A stretch of DNA of 64,000 nt, from contig JAMCAN010000001.1 of the NCBI GenBank assembly GCA_023715185.1, forward strand, positions 496,001-560,000, written 5' to 3'. Position numbers and translations under genes: made by a program. Shown one piece after another: positions 51,687 to 60,672 of the stretch. The notes beneath the pieces are model-generated. The model saw only the letters and a program-made list of their open reading frames with translations. It did not search any database and was not told the DNA's origin. This DNA is from Planococcus sp. MER TA 32b. GTDB lineage: Bacteria > Bacillota > Bacilli > Bacillales_A > Planococcaceae. Numbering within the stretch: the first letter of the stretch is position 1; the number at the start of each line of letters is the position of its first letter.

Positions 51687-52472
51687 TTAAAGTTTTTCCA
51701 GTAACGGTATCAATTCCTGCAGATGCCTTATTTCAAAATCAGGGGAAATGGATTTATGCGCTGCTTTTTGCTCGCGGTTCACCCAAACCGATTTGATGCC
51801 GGCTCGATTAGCACCCAGTATATCGGTCAGCAGGTTGTCGCCAACCATCAAAGTTTCTGCCTTATGGGAGCCGGTTTGTGTTAATGCGTATTCAAAGATG
51901 GAAACATCCGGCTTTCCGATGCCGAAGTCGCCGGAAACGACGATAACATCGAAATAAGGTGCGATTTCGGGTGTCATCGACAGCTTGGCCTGCTGGAGGC
52001 TTGGTGAGCCGTTTGTCAGCAGCACTAGTTGACAGCGGCCTTTCAAATGATCGAGGACTTGGAATGTCTCCTCATAGACAAAAGGGTTTTTCCGCCGCAT
52101 CGCAGGAAAATATTCACTCAGTTTTTCAGCGAGCCCAACATTTTCACTGCTGATTTTTTTAAGCGCATTTGTCCAGGCTGTACGCCTATACGCTGGCATA
52201 AGCATTTTCATGTTTTGGAACTGTTCGCCTTCATCGTCGAATTCACCCCATAATCCTTCGAATGGGTTGATGCCGATGGACTTGGCGAACTCATAAACTT
52301 CCGTTTCAGCGTAAGCGGCAGCCGCTTCGGAGCGGATGGCCTCTTCAAGCTCGCTGGCGTCTGTTCCGCATTCTTTTTCAGCGTATAAACAAGTCATCCG
52401 CAACGCTGTTTCAACGCTTTTTTTATCCCATAATAATGTGTCGTCCAAATCGAATATAATCGTTTTAATCAA
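51687..52472 (-). CDS. HAD-family hydrolase, YsaA-like; possible phosphoserine phosphatase
   Basis: A 261-residue HAD phosphatase. The nucleophile motif is IIFDLDDTLLWD, motif II is VLLTNGSP, motif III is FGIGKPDVSIFEYAL, and motif IV is MVGDNLLTDILGANRAG. Length and sequence resemble B. subtilis YsaA (260 residues). It converges on serA with an 18-bp gap and no other serB-like gene is here, so it may complete serine synthesis; the link is contextual only. TTG 52472 is the start, with AGGAG upstream. Confidence 0.83.
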   Translation of the reverse strand: MIKTIIFDLDDTLLWDKKSVETALRMTCLYAEKECGTDASELEEAIRSEAAAAYAETEVYEFAKSIGINPFEGLWGEFDDEGEQFQNMKMLMPAYRRTAWTNALKKISSENVGLAEKLSEYFPAMRRKNPFVYEETFQVLDHLKGRCQLVLLTNGSPSLQQAKLSMTPEIAPYFDVIVVSGDFGIGKPDVSIFEYALTQTGSHKAETLMVGDNLLTDILGANRAGIKSVWVNREQKAAHKSISPDFEIRHLQELIPLLEKL

Positions 52473-52599
52473 ACAGCTCAACTCCTGAAAGGCTTTTTTC
52501 AAGTGTACTGCACCTTCACCGGAAATCATAGAGTCGACACAATTGCTCCTGCTGAAGTATTTGGAAGATGCTATTATGTTGGGAGAAGGAGTGAAGTTC

Positions 52600-53748
52600 A
52601 TGAAAATTGCCATGGCCAATCGACCTTTAATCGAAGAAGCGGGTTATTTCATTCAGACTTGCTACGACGAATTGGGAAAAAATGAATCGGAAATTCACAA
52701 TCGGATGAACAGCATCATGGAAGAAGTCGAAGAAACGGGAACCTATACACATACATTCGAAGAACTGGAACATGGGGCACGCATGGCGTGGCGCAATAAT
52801 AACCGCTGCATCGGAAGGCTGTTCTGGAATACATTGACCGTTTTTGACGCGAGAAATCTTGAAACAGCGGAAGACGCATTTGAGGTTTTGGTGGACCATA
52901 TTGAATTCGCCACAAATGGCGGAAAAATCCGTCCGGCCTTGACCGTATTCCCCGCACAGCAAAATGGCAAAGAAAAATTTCGCCTCTGGAACCACCAGCT
53001 TTTGCGCTACGCCGGCTATGTAGAGGATGGAACAATTGTCGGTGACTCGTCCTCTGTCGAGTTTACGAAGCAATGCGCAGAACTGGGCTGGAAGGGGCAA
53101 GGGACTGCTTTTGATTTTCTTCCGATTGTCATCGAAGAAGCAGGGAAAGGTGTTAAATACTTTGAACTCCCATCACACGCAGTGATGGAAGTGGAAATAA
53201 GGCACCCTGAAATTAAAGGTTTTGCCGAACTTGGAGCCAAATGGTACGGCGTGCCGATCATCTCGGATATGAAAATGGAGATCGGTGGCATCCATTATAC
53301 GATGGCGCCATTCAACGGGTGGTATATGGGCACTGAAATCGGAGCGCGCAACCTTGCCGACGAAGACCGGTATGATCTCCTGCCGGCAGTCGCTGAGAAG
53401 ATGGGCCTCGATACCAAATCCAACCGGTCGCTTTGGAAGGATAAAGCTCTTGTTGAATTGAATATAGCTGTATTGGAATCCTTTGCGGAAGCCGGAGTTA
53501 CCATCGTCGACCACCATACAGCAGCCAAACAGTTCAAAAATTTTGAACGGAAGGAAGAAACAGCCGGTCGTAAGGTCACTGGTAATTGGGCGTGGCTTAT
53601 TCCGCCGCTGTCACCGGCCACCACGCATATCTTCCATAAGCCTTATAAAAATGACATCGTCAAGCCGAACTTCTTTTATCAAAAAGCACCTTACCATTCC
53701 CGAGAGGGGCAAAACCATGAAAGAATTCAAAGTCACTTATTTTTTTGA
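52600..53748 (+). CDS. nos: bacterial nitric oxide synthase oxygenase
   Basis: A 382-residue NOS oxygenase-domain protein that makes NO from L-arginine using borrowed reductase electrons. The heme thiolate is Cys70 in [29 protein letters not shown] contains the substrate-binding Glu, and [20 protein letters not shown] the pterin region. No reductase domain is present, as in all bacilli. ATG 52600 has AAGGAGTGAAG before it; the frame extending further upstream is not used. NO protects bacilli against oxidative stress and antibiotics. Confidence 0.96.
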   Translation: MKIAMANRPLIEEAGYFIQTCYDELGKNESEIHNRMNSIMEEVEETGTYTHTFEELEHGARMAWRNNNRCIGRLFWNTLTVFDARNLETAEDAFEVLVDHIEFATNGGKIRPALTVFPAQQNGKEKFRLWNHQLLRYAGYVEDGTIVGDSSSVEFTKQCAELGWKGQGTAFDFLPIVIEEAGKGVKYFELPSHAVMEVEIRHPEIKGFAELGAKWYGVPIISDMKMEIGGIHYTMAPFNGWYMGTEIGARNLADEDRYDLLPAVAEKMGLDTKSNRSLWKDKALVELNIAVLESFAEAGVTIVDHHTAAKQFKNFERKEETAGRKVTGNWAWLIPPLSPATTHIFHKPYKNDIVKPNFFYQKAPYHSREGQNHERIQSHLFF

Positions 53749-53938
53749 TGAAGAACATTATATCCGCCGGTTTATTTTTGTGGAATCACAGGAAAAGGCG
53801 GAAGCGCTTGTGCAAAGTGAGCGGGACCAATATATTTCATTCACCGACAGCAGAGGGATTTATCATGAATTGGACACGGGCAAAGTAAGAGTTACCCAGA
53901 TTTCAGAATATCACCGCGTCGATAAAACAAAATCATAA
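53717..53938 (+). CDS. small protein overlapping the end of nos
   Basis: A 73-residue protein: [33 protein letters not shown] and a tail with [12 protein letters not shown]. The pattern looks like a small alpha/beta domain. It begins 32 bp inside nos, in another frame, after GAGAGGGGC, and ends before a clear terminator. The tight overlap implies cotranslation, so it may serve NOS, but I know no named family. Confidence 0.75.
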   Translation: MKEFKVTYFFDEEHYIRRFIFVESQEKAEALVQSERDQYISFTDSRGIYHELDTGKVRVTQISEYHRVDKTKS

Positions 53939-53969
53939 AAGTGCCGGTTCTATTTCCGGCGCTTTTTCT
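53937..53969 (+). terminator. terminator of the nos operon
   Basis: AAAGTGCCGG pairs with CCGGCGCTTT, then TTCTTTTT. Confidence 0.8.
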
Positions 53970-54076
53970 TTTTGCGGCTTTCCTGCCCTATAGCTCGAAT
54001 ATGCGGCGGGTTTTATTATATAATAGAAGGAGTGAACGTTCTTCACATTCAAAGCTGAAAGAAAGTGGGAAACAGT

Positions 54077-54796
54077 ATGGGACGCAAGTGGAATAATATC
54101 AAAGAGAAAAAAGCATCAAAAGACGCAAACACAAGCCGCATCTATGCGAAATTCGGACGGGAGATCTATGTAGCCGCTAAACAGGGCGAGCCGGATCCGG
54201 AATCGAACCAGGCGCTGAAAGTCGTATTGGAGCGGGCCAAAACATACAGTGTGCCAAAAGCGATCATTGACCGGGCGATTGAAAAAGCCAAAGGCGGATC
54301 GGAAGAAAGTTATGACGAACTTCGCTACGAAGGATTCGGGCCGAACGGTTCCATGGTGATCGTGGACACATTGACGAACAATGTGAACCGTACAGCTTCG
54401 GATGTACGCGCGGCTTTCGGTAAAAACGGCGGCAATATGGGGGTCAGCGGTTCTGTCGCTTATATGTTCGATCCAACGGCGGTTATCGGGATCGAAGGGC
54501 AGAAGACGGCGGATGAAGTGCTCGAAATGATGATGGAAGCAGATATTGACGTCCGCGATGTCATCGAAGAAGAAGACGCGGTCATCGTTTATGCAGAGCC
54601 CGACCAGTTCCATTTGGTGCAGGAAGCTTTCAAAGAAGCGGGCATCACGGATTTCACTGTAGCTGAGCTTACAATGATGGCGCAGAATGATGTGGAGTTG
54701 CCGGAAGATGCGCAGGCGCAATTTGAAAAAATGATCGATGCCATCGAGGATTTGGAAGATGTCCAACAGGTTTATCACAATGTTGATTTAGGATAA
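54077..54796 (+). CDS. yebC: YebC/TACO1-family protein
   Basis: A 239-residue YebC-family protein, the type long annotated as a transcriptional regulator and now linked to relief of ribosome stalling at proline runs in some bacteria. Family blocks: [41 protein letters not shown]-type [15 protein letters not shown] and [31 protein letters not shown] 54077 is preferred to GTG 54065. It is the YrbC/YeeN type of bacilli. Repeat locus D follows. Confidence 0.93.
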   Translation: MGRKWNNIKEKKASKDANTSRIYAKFGREIYVAAKQGEPDPESNQALKVVLERAKTYSVPKAIIDRAIEKAKGGSEESYDELRYEGFGPNGSMVIVDTLTNNVNRTASDVRAAFGKNGGNMGVSGSVAYMFDPTAVIGIEGQKTADEVLEMMMEADIDVRDVIEEEDAVIVYAEPDQFHLVQEAFKEAGITDFTVAELTMMAQNDVELPEDAQAQFEKMIDAIEDLEDVQQVYHNVDLG

Positions 54797-54807
54797 CGAA
54801 GATAAGA

Positions 54808-55049
54808 AAAGCGACGGCACCCGTTCAGCTCTGACAAGCATAAGACGGATCAGCAGAGTGGCGTCGTATGCCACGGCAGCTGAGTCGGCTTATGACTCGA
54901 AGAGCTGGGTCGCCGGAGTCTGGACAAAGAAAAGCGACGGCACCCGTTCAGCTCTGACAAGCATAAGACGGATCAGCAGAGTGGCGTCGTTGGCCACGGC
55001 AGCTGAGTCGGCTTATGACTCGAAGAGCTGGGTCGCCGGAGTCTGGACA
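54808..55049. repeat. two tandem structured repeats (locus D)
   Basis: Two nearly identical units of about 122 bp, in reverse orientation relative to loci A and B: AAAAGCGACGGCACCC ... GTCTGGACA, then again. They differ at the apex: GTGGCGTCG-TAT-GCCAC against GTGGCGTCG-TTG-GCCAC. The block takes up most of the gap between yebC and the CdaR gene; 55050-55174 contains the CdaR ribosome binding site (AAAAGGGGATGGG) and nothing else recognised. Confidence 0.85.
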
Positions 55050-55174
55050 GGAGAAACAGCCCTTTTTAATTGGAGGCTGTTTTTTTATACCCGCAAAAGT
55101 CATTCTTCGTGTATTATGGATTTCAAGATTCAGTTATATAGAAAGCTTAGGGGAAATTAAAAGGGGATGGGAAG

Positions 55175-56266
55175 ATGTTTGATTTTCAGGTGCTTGGTGC
55201 CAATATTGTTGATGAATTATCCAATTTGATCGACAAAAAAGTGCTGGTTACCGACAAAAACGGGATTGTAATCGCCAGCACGGACCCGGCGCGCCTCAAT
55301 ACGTTCCATGAAGGAGCGACGCTTGCGATGAAAAACCAGCAGCCGCTCCATATGACCAAAGAAATGTGTGAGAACTTGGCCGGTGTCCGGCCGGGTATTG
55401 TCATGCCCATCATCATTTCAGATTTGCCGATAGGCGTATTGGGTGTCACCGGAAAGCCTTCCGAAGTCGAGAAGTACGCAAAATTGGTTAAGAAAGTTGC
55501 CGAATTATTTATTACAGACCTAATTTCCAGACAGGAAAAAGAGAGGGGTATCCGGGAAATCGAGTTTTTCTTTTTTGATCTGGTCACTTCGGACAGTTCT
55601 TTGGAAAGTCTTCAAGGCCGGGCGAAGATGTTAAATATCGATACCTCGCTGTATCAGCGAATAGCCATGATGCAGACCAACCGGCAATATGAAATTGAAG
55701 ATGTCGAAAATCTGCTGCGGATTCAGACAATCCATCCGGAAATGAAGATAATCCGCTGGGGACTTGAAAGGCTGATTTTCCTGTTGCCGCATATTTCCAA
55801 AAGGGAATTGACACTCGGTTTACAGAAACTGGCGAAAAATGTCGCAGGCGGAGAAAATTCGATTTTGCCTGTGGGGATTGGAAAATCAGGAGATTTCAAC
55901 CAGCTTAAAGATTCCTTCAGACAGGCAGAAACGGCTCATGCGGTTTCGGCAAGACAGGGACAAATTGTATTTGAAGAAGATCTTAAACTGGAGCTTCTGT
56001 ATTACTCGATTCCGAAAGAGGTGCAGGAAGAGTTCATCAGCCGGACAATCGCTCCATTGCTGGATGAACCGGAGCTTCTTTACAACCTGGAAGTATTCCT
56101 GCAGAAAAAATCCTCTGTCCAGGCAGTAGCAGATGAATTGCATATACATAAGAACACATTGCTGTACAGACTCAATAAAATAGAAAAAATCTTATCCATC
56201 AGCTTTGCTGACAATAACGATTTGGCGACTATTTACACGGCACTTCGCCTCTACCGGAAAATTTGA
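55175..56266 (+). CDS. CdaR/PucR-type transcriptional regulator
   Basis: A 363-residue regulator with an N-terminal diacid-recognition domain (VDELSNLIDKKVLVTDKNGIVIASTD, PIIISDLPIGVLGVTG) of the CdaR sugar-diacid type, a GGDEF-like middle part and a C-terminal PucR HTH (QAVADELHIHKNTLLYRLNKIEKIL). CdaR-type proteins sense glycerate, glucarate or related hydroxy acids. It stands directly before glcD on the same strand and is probably the activator of that operon. Confidence 0.9.
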   Translation: MFDFQVLGANIVDELSNLIDKKVLVTDKNGIVIASTDPARLNTFHEGATLAMKNQQPLHMTKEMCENLAGVRPGIVMPIIISDLPIGVLGVTGKPSEVEKYAKLVKKVAELFITDLISRQEKERGIREIEFFFFDLVTSDSSLESLQGRAKMLNIDTSLYQRIAMMQTNRQYEIEDVENLLRIQTIHPEMKIIRWGLERLIFLLPHISKRELTLGLQKLAKNVAGGENSILPVGIGKSGDFNQLKDSFRQAETAHAVSARQGQIVFEEDLKLELLYYSIPKEVQEEFISRTIAPLLDEPELLYNLEVFLQKKSSVQAVADELHIHKNTLLYRLNKIEKILSISFADNNDLATIYTALRLYRKI

Positions 56267-56369
56267 CCTTTGAGAAATCAAAGGTCTTTGTTTATTTGTC
56301 CAAAAATATTGTCCGAATTTTATATAAATTTGTATAGATGCTACATAGATTGATGACTTATAAGAATAT

Positions 56370-56375
56370 TATAAT
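56370..56375 (+). promoter_or_regulatory. candidate -10 of the glcD operon
   Basis: TATAAT (56370-56375) lies directly before the cre site at 56379. No convincing -35 is seen at 17 nt, consistent with an activator-dependent promoter. Confidence 0.4.
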
Positions 56376-56378
56376 AAA

Positions 56379-56392
56379 TGAAAGCGTTATCA
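56379..56392 (+). promoter_or_regulatory. CcpA cre site of the glcD operon
   Basis: TGAAAGCGTTATCA agrees with the cre consensus TGWNANCGNTNWCA at every position. It would span the transcription start predicted from TATAAT at 56370, a typical place for CcpA repression. Confidence 0.7.
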
Positions 56393-56409
56393 ACTAGGTG
56401 GTGATCAAA

Positions 56410-57822
56410 ATGACAGTACACAGCAAAGACCTTTTAGTTTCAATAGTGGGAAAAGAAAACGTCAAAGATACGCAGGCTCAATTGCTTGCTTATTCATATG
56501 ATGCAACAGCCAATTTCCAGGCGAAACCGGATCTGGTTGTTTCGCCAAGAAGCACTGAAGAAATCGCGGAAATAGTCAAGATTTGTGCAAGAGAACAAAT
56601 CCCCATCGTGTCGAGGGGGTCAGGAACTAATCTGGCAGCCGGCACAGTGCCCAGCCAGGGAGGGTTGATTGTCTTATTCAATAATATGGATAAGATTATC
56701 GAATTGGATAAGGAAAATCTGACAATCACTGTCCAGCCGGGGGTCATTACCCAGGATATCTGTAATTTTGTAGAGGGGAACGGCTTATTTTATCCCCCTG
56801 ATCCGAGCTCGATGAAAATTTCGACGATTGGCGGAAATGTCAGTGAAAATTCTGGCGGTCTCCGGGGACTTAAATATGGAGTGACAAAAGACTATGTGAA
56901 AGCGATGACGGTCGTTTTGCCGGATGGGGAAACGCTGAAGCTTGGCGGCAAGCTTGCAAAGGACGTCGCGGGATACGATCTGATGTCGTTGTTTGTCGGA
57001 GCAGAAGGGACGCTTGGGATTATAACGGAAATTACGCTTAAACTGATTCCGCTGCCGATTTCAAAGAAAACAGGCATCGCTTATTTCAATTCCCTGGAAG
57101 CCGCAGCAGAAACCGTGTCGGCGATCATTGCCGATAAAATCATTCCGGTAACACTCGAGTTTATGGACAAAGGTACCATCGGAGCGGTTGAGGACTTTAT
57201 GAAAATCGGCTTGCCGCGGGATGCCGAAGCCATGCTGTTGATGGAACAGGATGGCAATGAAGAGCAAGTGGAGCGGGATATTCAGCAGATGATCCGGATT
57301 GCGGAACTCAACGGAGCAACTTCAACTGCGCTTGCATCCTCGAATGAAGAAGCTGAAGTTTTGAAAACCGGAAGACGTGCAGCTTTATCTGCATTGGCAA
57401 GAAAACGGCCAACTACCATTCTGGAAGATGCGACGGTTCCCAGGTCGGAGATAGCCAATATGGTTAAAGCGATCCAGCAGATTTCTGAAAAATACGATGT
57501 CCATATCAGCACCTTCGGCCATGCTGGAGATGGCAATCTGCACCCGACTTGTCTGACGGATGTAAGAAACGAAGAAGAAATGCTCCGTGTGGAACAAGCG
57601 CTTGCTGAAATCTTTCATGTTGCCATTGAACTTGGCGGGACGATTACAGGGGAGCACGGTGTTGGGGAAATGAAAGCTCCTTATCTGGAATGGAAACTGG
57701 GAGCAAGCGGCATTCGCGTCATGAAGGCGGTCAAGCAGTCGATCGATCCGCAAAACATCATGAATCCCGGCAAGATGTTTGCCAAGGAAACGAAGATGAG
57801 GCTGGTGATCAATAATGGTTAG
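56410..57822 (+). CDS. glcD: FAD-linked 2-hydroxyacid oxidase, GlcD-like
   Basis: A 470-residue FAD oxidase (FAD_binding_4 plus FAD-oxidase C domain) of the GlcD/D-lactate dehydrogenase type. The PP-loop is PIVSRGSGTNLAAGTVPSQGG; the C-terminal FGHAGDGNLHPT and GEHGVGEMKAPYL histidine motifs are intact. It oxidises glycolate or another D-2-hydroxyacid. ATG 56410 follows AGGTGGTGATC. It overlaps glcF by 8 bp; no glcE subunit gene is present, as in Bacillus. Confidence 0.93.
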   Translation: MTVHSKDLLVSIVGKENVKDTQAQLLAYSYDATANFQAKPDLVVSPRSTEEIAEIVKICAREQIPIVSRGSGTNLAAGTVPSQGGLIVLFNNMDKIIELDKENLTITVQPGVITQDICNFVEGNGLFYPPDPSSMKISTIGGNVSENSGGLRGLKYGVTKDYVKAMTVVLPDGETLKLGGKLAKDVAGYDLMSLFVGAEGTLGIITEITLKLIPLPISKKTGIAYFNSLEAAAETVSAIIADKIIPVTLEFMDKGTIGAVEDFMKIGLPRDAEAMLLMEQDGNEEQVERDIQQMIRIAELNGATSTALASSNEEAEVLKTGRRAALSALARKRPTTILEDATVPRSEIANMVKAIQQISEKYDVHISTFGHAGDGNLHPTCLTDVRNEEEMLRVEQALAEIFHVAIELGGTITGEHGVGEMKAPYLEWKLGASGIRVMKAVKQSIDPQNIMNPGKMFAKETKMRLVINNG

Positions 57823-59140
57823 TGAATTGCAGCAACGTATGCAGGATTCATTTGTTGAACATGTTGATGAAGAACTGCTGATGGATTGTATGCGCTGTGG
57901 CTTTTGCCTTCCTGCCTGTCCGACCTATCTGGCCACCAATCAGGACGAATCCCATTCGCCCCGAGGACGGATTGCATTGATGAAAGCCATGCGGGACGGA
58001 GACGTCGTTTGGGACGGTTCAGTTGAAGACTCATTCGATATGTGTCTCGGATGCCGGGCCTGTGAACCGGCTTGTCCGGCTGGTGTTCAATACGGTGTCC
58101 TGATTGAAGAAACAAGAGTTGCTGTACAGCAGGCTAAGCCGATCAGCATAGCTGGAAAAGCAGTCCGCAAAACGACCTTCGATGGAGTATTCGCCGATCA
58201 GAAGAAAATGGCCGCCGGAGTAAAGCTGGTTCAGTTTTATCAGAAATCGGGGCTGCAGAAAGCCACAAGAAAAATTGGCTTCCTGAATTTGTTTCCACCC
58301 TTTATGAAACAGATGGAAGCAGTACTGCCAACTATTGAATCCAAGAAAAAGCGGGAACCGGTGTTAAAACCAGGCAACCTGAAAGTGGCATTCTTCTCCG
58401 GCTGTCTTATGGACACATTATTTCAGGAGACAAACCGCAAAACGATTGAAATGCTCGAATGGCTTGGAGCTGAAGTGGTCCTTCCAAAAGAACAGCAATG
58501 CTGCGGCGCCTTGCACGGCCATAGCGGCGAAATGGAGAAAGGGCTGCGAAATGCTAAAGCCAATCTTAAAGCATTCGATTCTGATGACTTTGATTATATC
58601 GTCAATAATGCAGGGGGCTGTGGTGCTTTCCTTTCTGAATACGGCAAGCATCTGGAAAAGGATCCCCAGTACGCTGAGAAAGCAGCGGAATTTTCCCGTA
58701 AGACGATTGATATATCTTCTCTATTCATCAAATTGGGCTTGAATTCAAAACTGAAGCAAATGGGCAGCGCAGAAGAATCGATTGTTACTTATCAGGATTC
58801 CTGCCACCTCCGCAATGTTAATGGAGTGTTTTTAGAGCCACGGTCGCTCCTTCAGGATGCACCAGGCTTTGAATATAAAGAATTGATCGATGCCGGAAGT
58901 TGCTGCGGGTCAGCGGGCATCTATAACATTCTTCAACCGGAAATGGCGAAACGCATTCTCGATGCAAAAATGAAAGGGGTGAAGGAACTGCAGCCGGCTG
59001 TCGTGGTTACGTCCAACCCGGGCTGCCTCATGCAAATGCAAATGGGGATTCAAAATGAGGGACTTGAAAAAGAAATGAGAGCGCTACACATCGTAGATTT
59101 CCTTTACGATGCGATCCACCAAAATCAAACACAGGGGTGA
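57815..59140 (+). CDS. glcF: (Fe-S)-binding subunit, GlcF-like
   Basis: A 441-residue protein with two 4Fe-4S ferredoxin-type motifs, MRCGFCLPACPTY and CLGCRACEPACPAG, and two CCG (DUF3483-like) domains, EQQCCGALHGH and DAGSCCGSAGIYN. It passes electrons from the FAD subunit to the quinone pool. The overlap with glcD makes them a complex. Similar LutA/LutB-type proteins are shorter. The 4-bp approach to the TRAP gene suggests one transcript. Confidence 0.93.
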   Translation: MVSELQQRMQDSFVEHVDEELLMDCMRCGFCLPACPTYLATNQDESHSPRGRIALMKAMRDGDVVWDGSVEDSFDMCLGCRACEPACPAGVQYGVLIEETRVAVQQAKPISIAGKAVRKTTFDGVFADQKKMAAGVKLVQFYQKSGLQKATRKIGFLNLFPPFMKQMEAVLPTIESKKKREPVLKPGNLKVAFFSGCLMDTLFQETNRKTIEMLEWLGAEVVLPKEQQCCGALHGHSGEMEKGLRNAKANLKAFDSDDFDYIVNNAGGCGAFLSEYGKHLEKDPQYAEKAAEFSRKTIDISSLFIKLGLNSKLKQMGSAEESIVTYQDSCHLRNVNGVFLEPRSLLQDAPGFEYKELIDAGSCCGSAGIYNILQPEMAKRILDAKMKGVKELQPAVVVTSNPGCLMQMQMGIQNEGLEKEMRALHIVDFLYDAIHQNQTQG

Positions 59141-59145
59141 AGAAA

Positions 59146-60168
59146 ATGTTGAAGAAAAAATTCGGTTTTGCAGCAATTGGCATGTCGGCAGCATTAGTCT
59201 TGGGAGCTTGCAGTTCAGATACGGGATCAGAAGCAAATGCAGATGAAGCGAAAGAATATGATTTGAAGATGTCCGTAACGGTATCGGATTCTTCCACATG
59301 GTACGAAGCAGCTGAAAAACTGCGTGACGACTTGGCGGAGGAAAGTGACGGCCGTATCAATATCGAACTTTATGCAAATGAACAATTATCCGGCGGTGAT
59401 TCAGGGAAAGCCGTTGAAGGGTTGGCAAAAGGATCAATCGACCTGACATTCAACTCGACGATCATCTACTCAATCCTTGATGACCGTTTTGGTGTGGCAA
59501 GTGCACCGTTCCTATTCGCAGATACAGATGAAGTTGATCCGGTGTTCGCGGGTGAAGGCGGCGACATGCTGAAAGAAATCCTTGCAGAAAAAGGTGTTCA
59601 CGCACTCGGATATGGGCAAAACGGTTTCAGGCAGATCACCAACAGTGTACAGGAAGTCAAAGCGCCTGAAGATTTGAATGGGATGAAGATCCGCATTCCG
59701 GGAATCACGATGTACACAGATCTCTACCGTGAACTTGGGACAGACCCGCAGACGATGACGTTCTCTGAAGTGTTTACAGCGCTGCAGCAAGGAACGATTG
59801 ATGGTCAGGAAAATCCGATCGATGTTATCTATTCTTCAAAATTGGCTGAAGTCCAGGACTATATCACAATGTGGAACTATTCATATGATCCGCTTGTACT
59901 GGGGATGAATAAAAAATTATATGATTCAATGAGCGATGCTGACAAAGAACTTATCGACAGATTGGGTAAAGAAGCCGCTGAGTATCAAGTTGAAATCGCA
60001 CGTGAAAAAGAAGCTTCACAAATAGAAGAGCTGGAAGCTGCCGGAATGCAATTCTACTATCCGACAGAAGAAGAGCTGGCTCTATTTGAAGAAGCGGTAC
60101 AGCCGGTATATGAAAAATATGAAGATATCTGGGGTGCTGATCTGTTAAAAGCTTTCAAGGGTGAGTAA
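59146..60168 (+). CDS. dctP: TRAP transporter solute-binding lipoprotein, DctP
   Basis: A 340-residue periplasm-equivalent binding protein anchored as lipoprotein: LVLGACSS has the lipobox with Cys22. DctP-family motifs include DLTFNSTIIYSIL and the central QNGFRQITNS, followed by GMKIRIPG with the conserved Arg that binds substrate carboxylate, and TALQQGTIDGQENP. The ligand is probably an organic acid. ATG 59146 is preferred to GTG 59137 by Shine-Dalgarno spacing. Confidence 0.93.
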   Translation: MLKKKFGFAAIGMSAALVLGACSSDTGSEANADEAKEYDLKMSVTVSDSSTWYEAAEKLRDDLAEESDGRINIELYANEQLSGGDSGKAVEGLAKGSIDLTFNSTIIYSILDDRFGVASAPFLFADTDEVDPVFAGEGGDMLKEILAEKGVHALGYGQNGFRQITNSVQEVKAPEDLNGMKIRIPGITMYTDLYRELGTDPQTMTFSEVFTALQQGTIDGQENPIDVIYSSKLAEVQDYITMWNYSYDPLVLGMNKKLYDSMSDADKELIDRLGKEAAEYQVEIAREKEASQIEELEAAGMQFYYPTEEELALFEEAVQPVYEKYEDIWGADLLKAFKGE

Positions 60169-60177
60169 GGAGGGGCA

Positions 60178-60672
60178 ATGATGAAAGTATTGAATCATTT
60201 GGAGGAAATCATACTGTTTATCACGTTTCTGGTCATGACCATCATCGCTTTTGCGAATGTAGTGACACGGAACGTGGCGAATGCGTCCCTTTCCTTTACC
60301 GAGGAAATTACCATTAATCTATTCGTATTGTTAACGTTTGTTGGAACAGCTGTAGGTGTGCGCCGTTATGCACACCTCGGCTTTACTTTATTATTCGATA
60401 AAATGAACTTGCTGTTTAAGCGGATCCTGATTATTTTTTCAACTTTGATGGGGTTGTTTCTCTTCGGGATTCTATTCTGGTATGGCATTCAGATGGTAAC
60501 GTTCCAGATGGAAATGGGTCAGAAAACACCAGCTCTTGGATGGCCACAATGGGTGATGTCTTCGGCGTTGCCGGCAGGTGCATTCTTATGCGTTGTCCGG
60601 ACTGTACAAGTATTTATAGAAGAAATGAAGATGATCGGCAAAGCCGCTGTGGAAGGAGATGAAGCCGGATGA
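60178..60672 (+). CDS. dctQ: TRAP transporter small membrane subunit, DctQ
   Basis: A 164-residue, four-TM DctQ subunit. ANASLSFTEEITINLFVLLTFVGTAVGVRRYAHLGF is typical of the family. It joins DctM to form the membrane complex for sodium-driven uptake. The Shine-Dalgarno AAGGAGGGG is 2 nt from ATG 60178 and 5 nt from ATG 60181, so the second may be used. It overlaps dctM by 4 bp. Confidence 0.92.
   Translation: MMKVLNHLEEIILFITFLVMTIIAFANVVTRNVANASLSFTEEITINLFVLLTFVGTAVGVRRYAHLGFTLLFDKMNLLFKRILIIFSTLMGLFLFGILFWYGIQMVTFQMEMGQKTPALGWPQWVMSSALPAGAFLCVVRTVQVFIEEMKMIGKAAVEGDEAG

Noticed and set aside
54858-55160. ORF across repeat locus D with twice-repeated peptide
   Set aside because: The internal duplication simply mirrors the two DNA repeats; noncoding structure explains it better.
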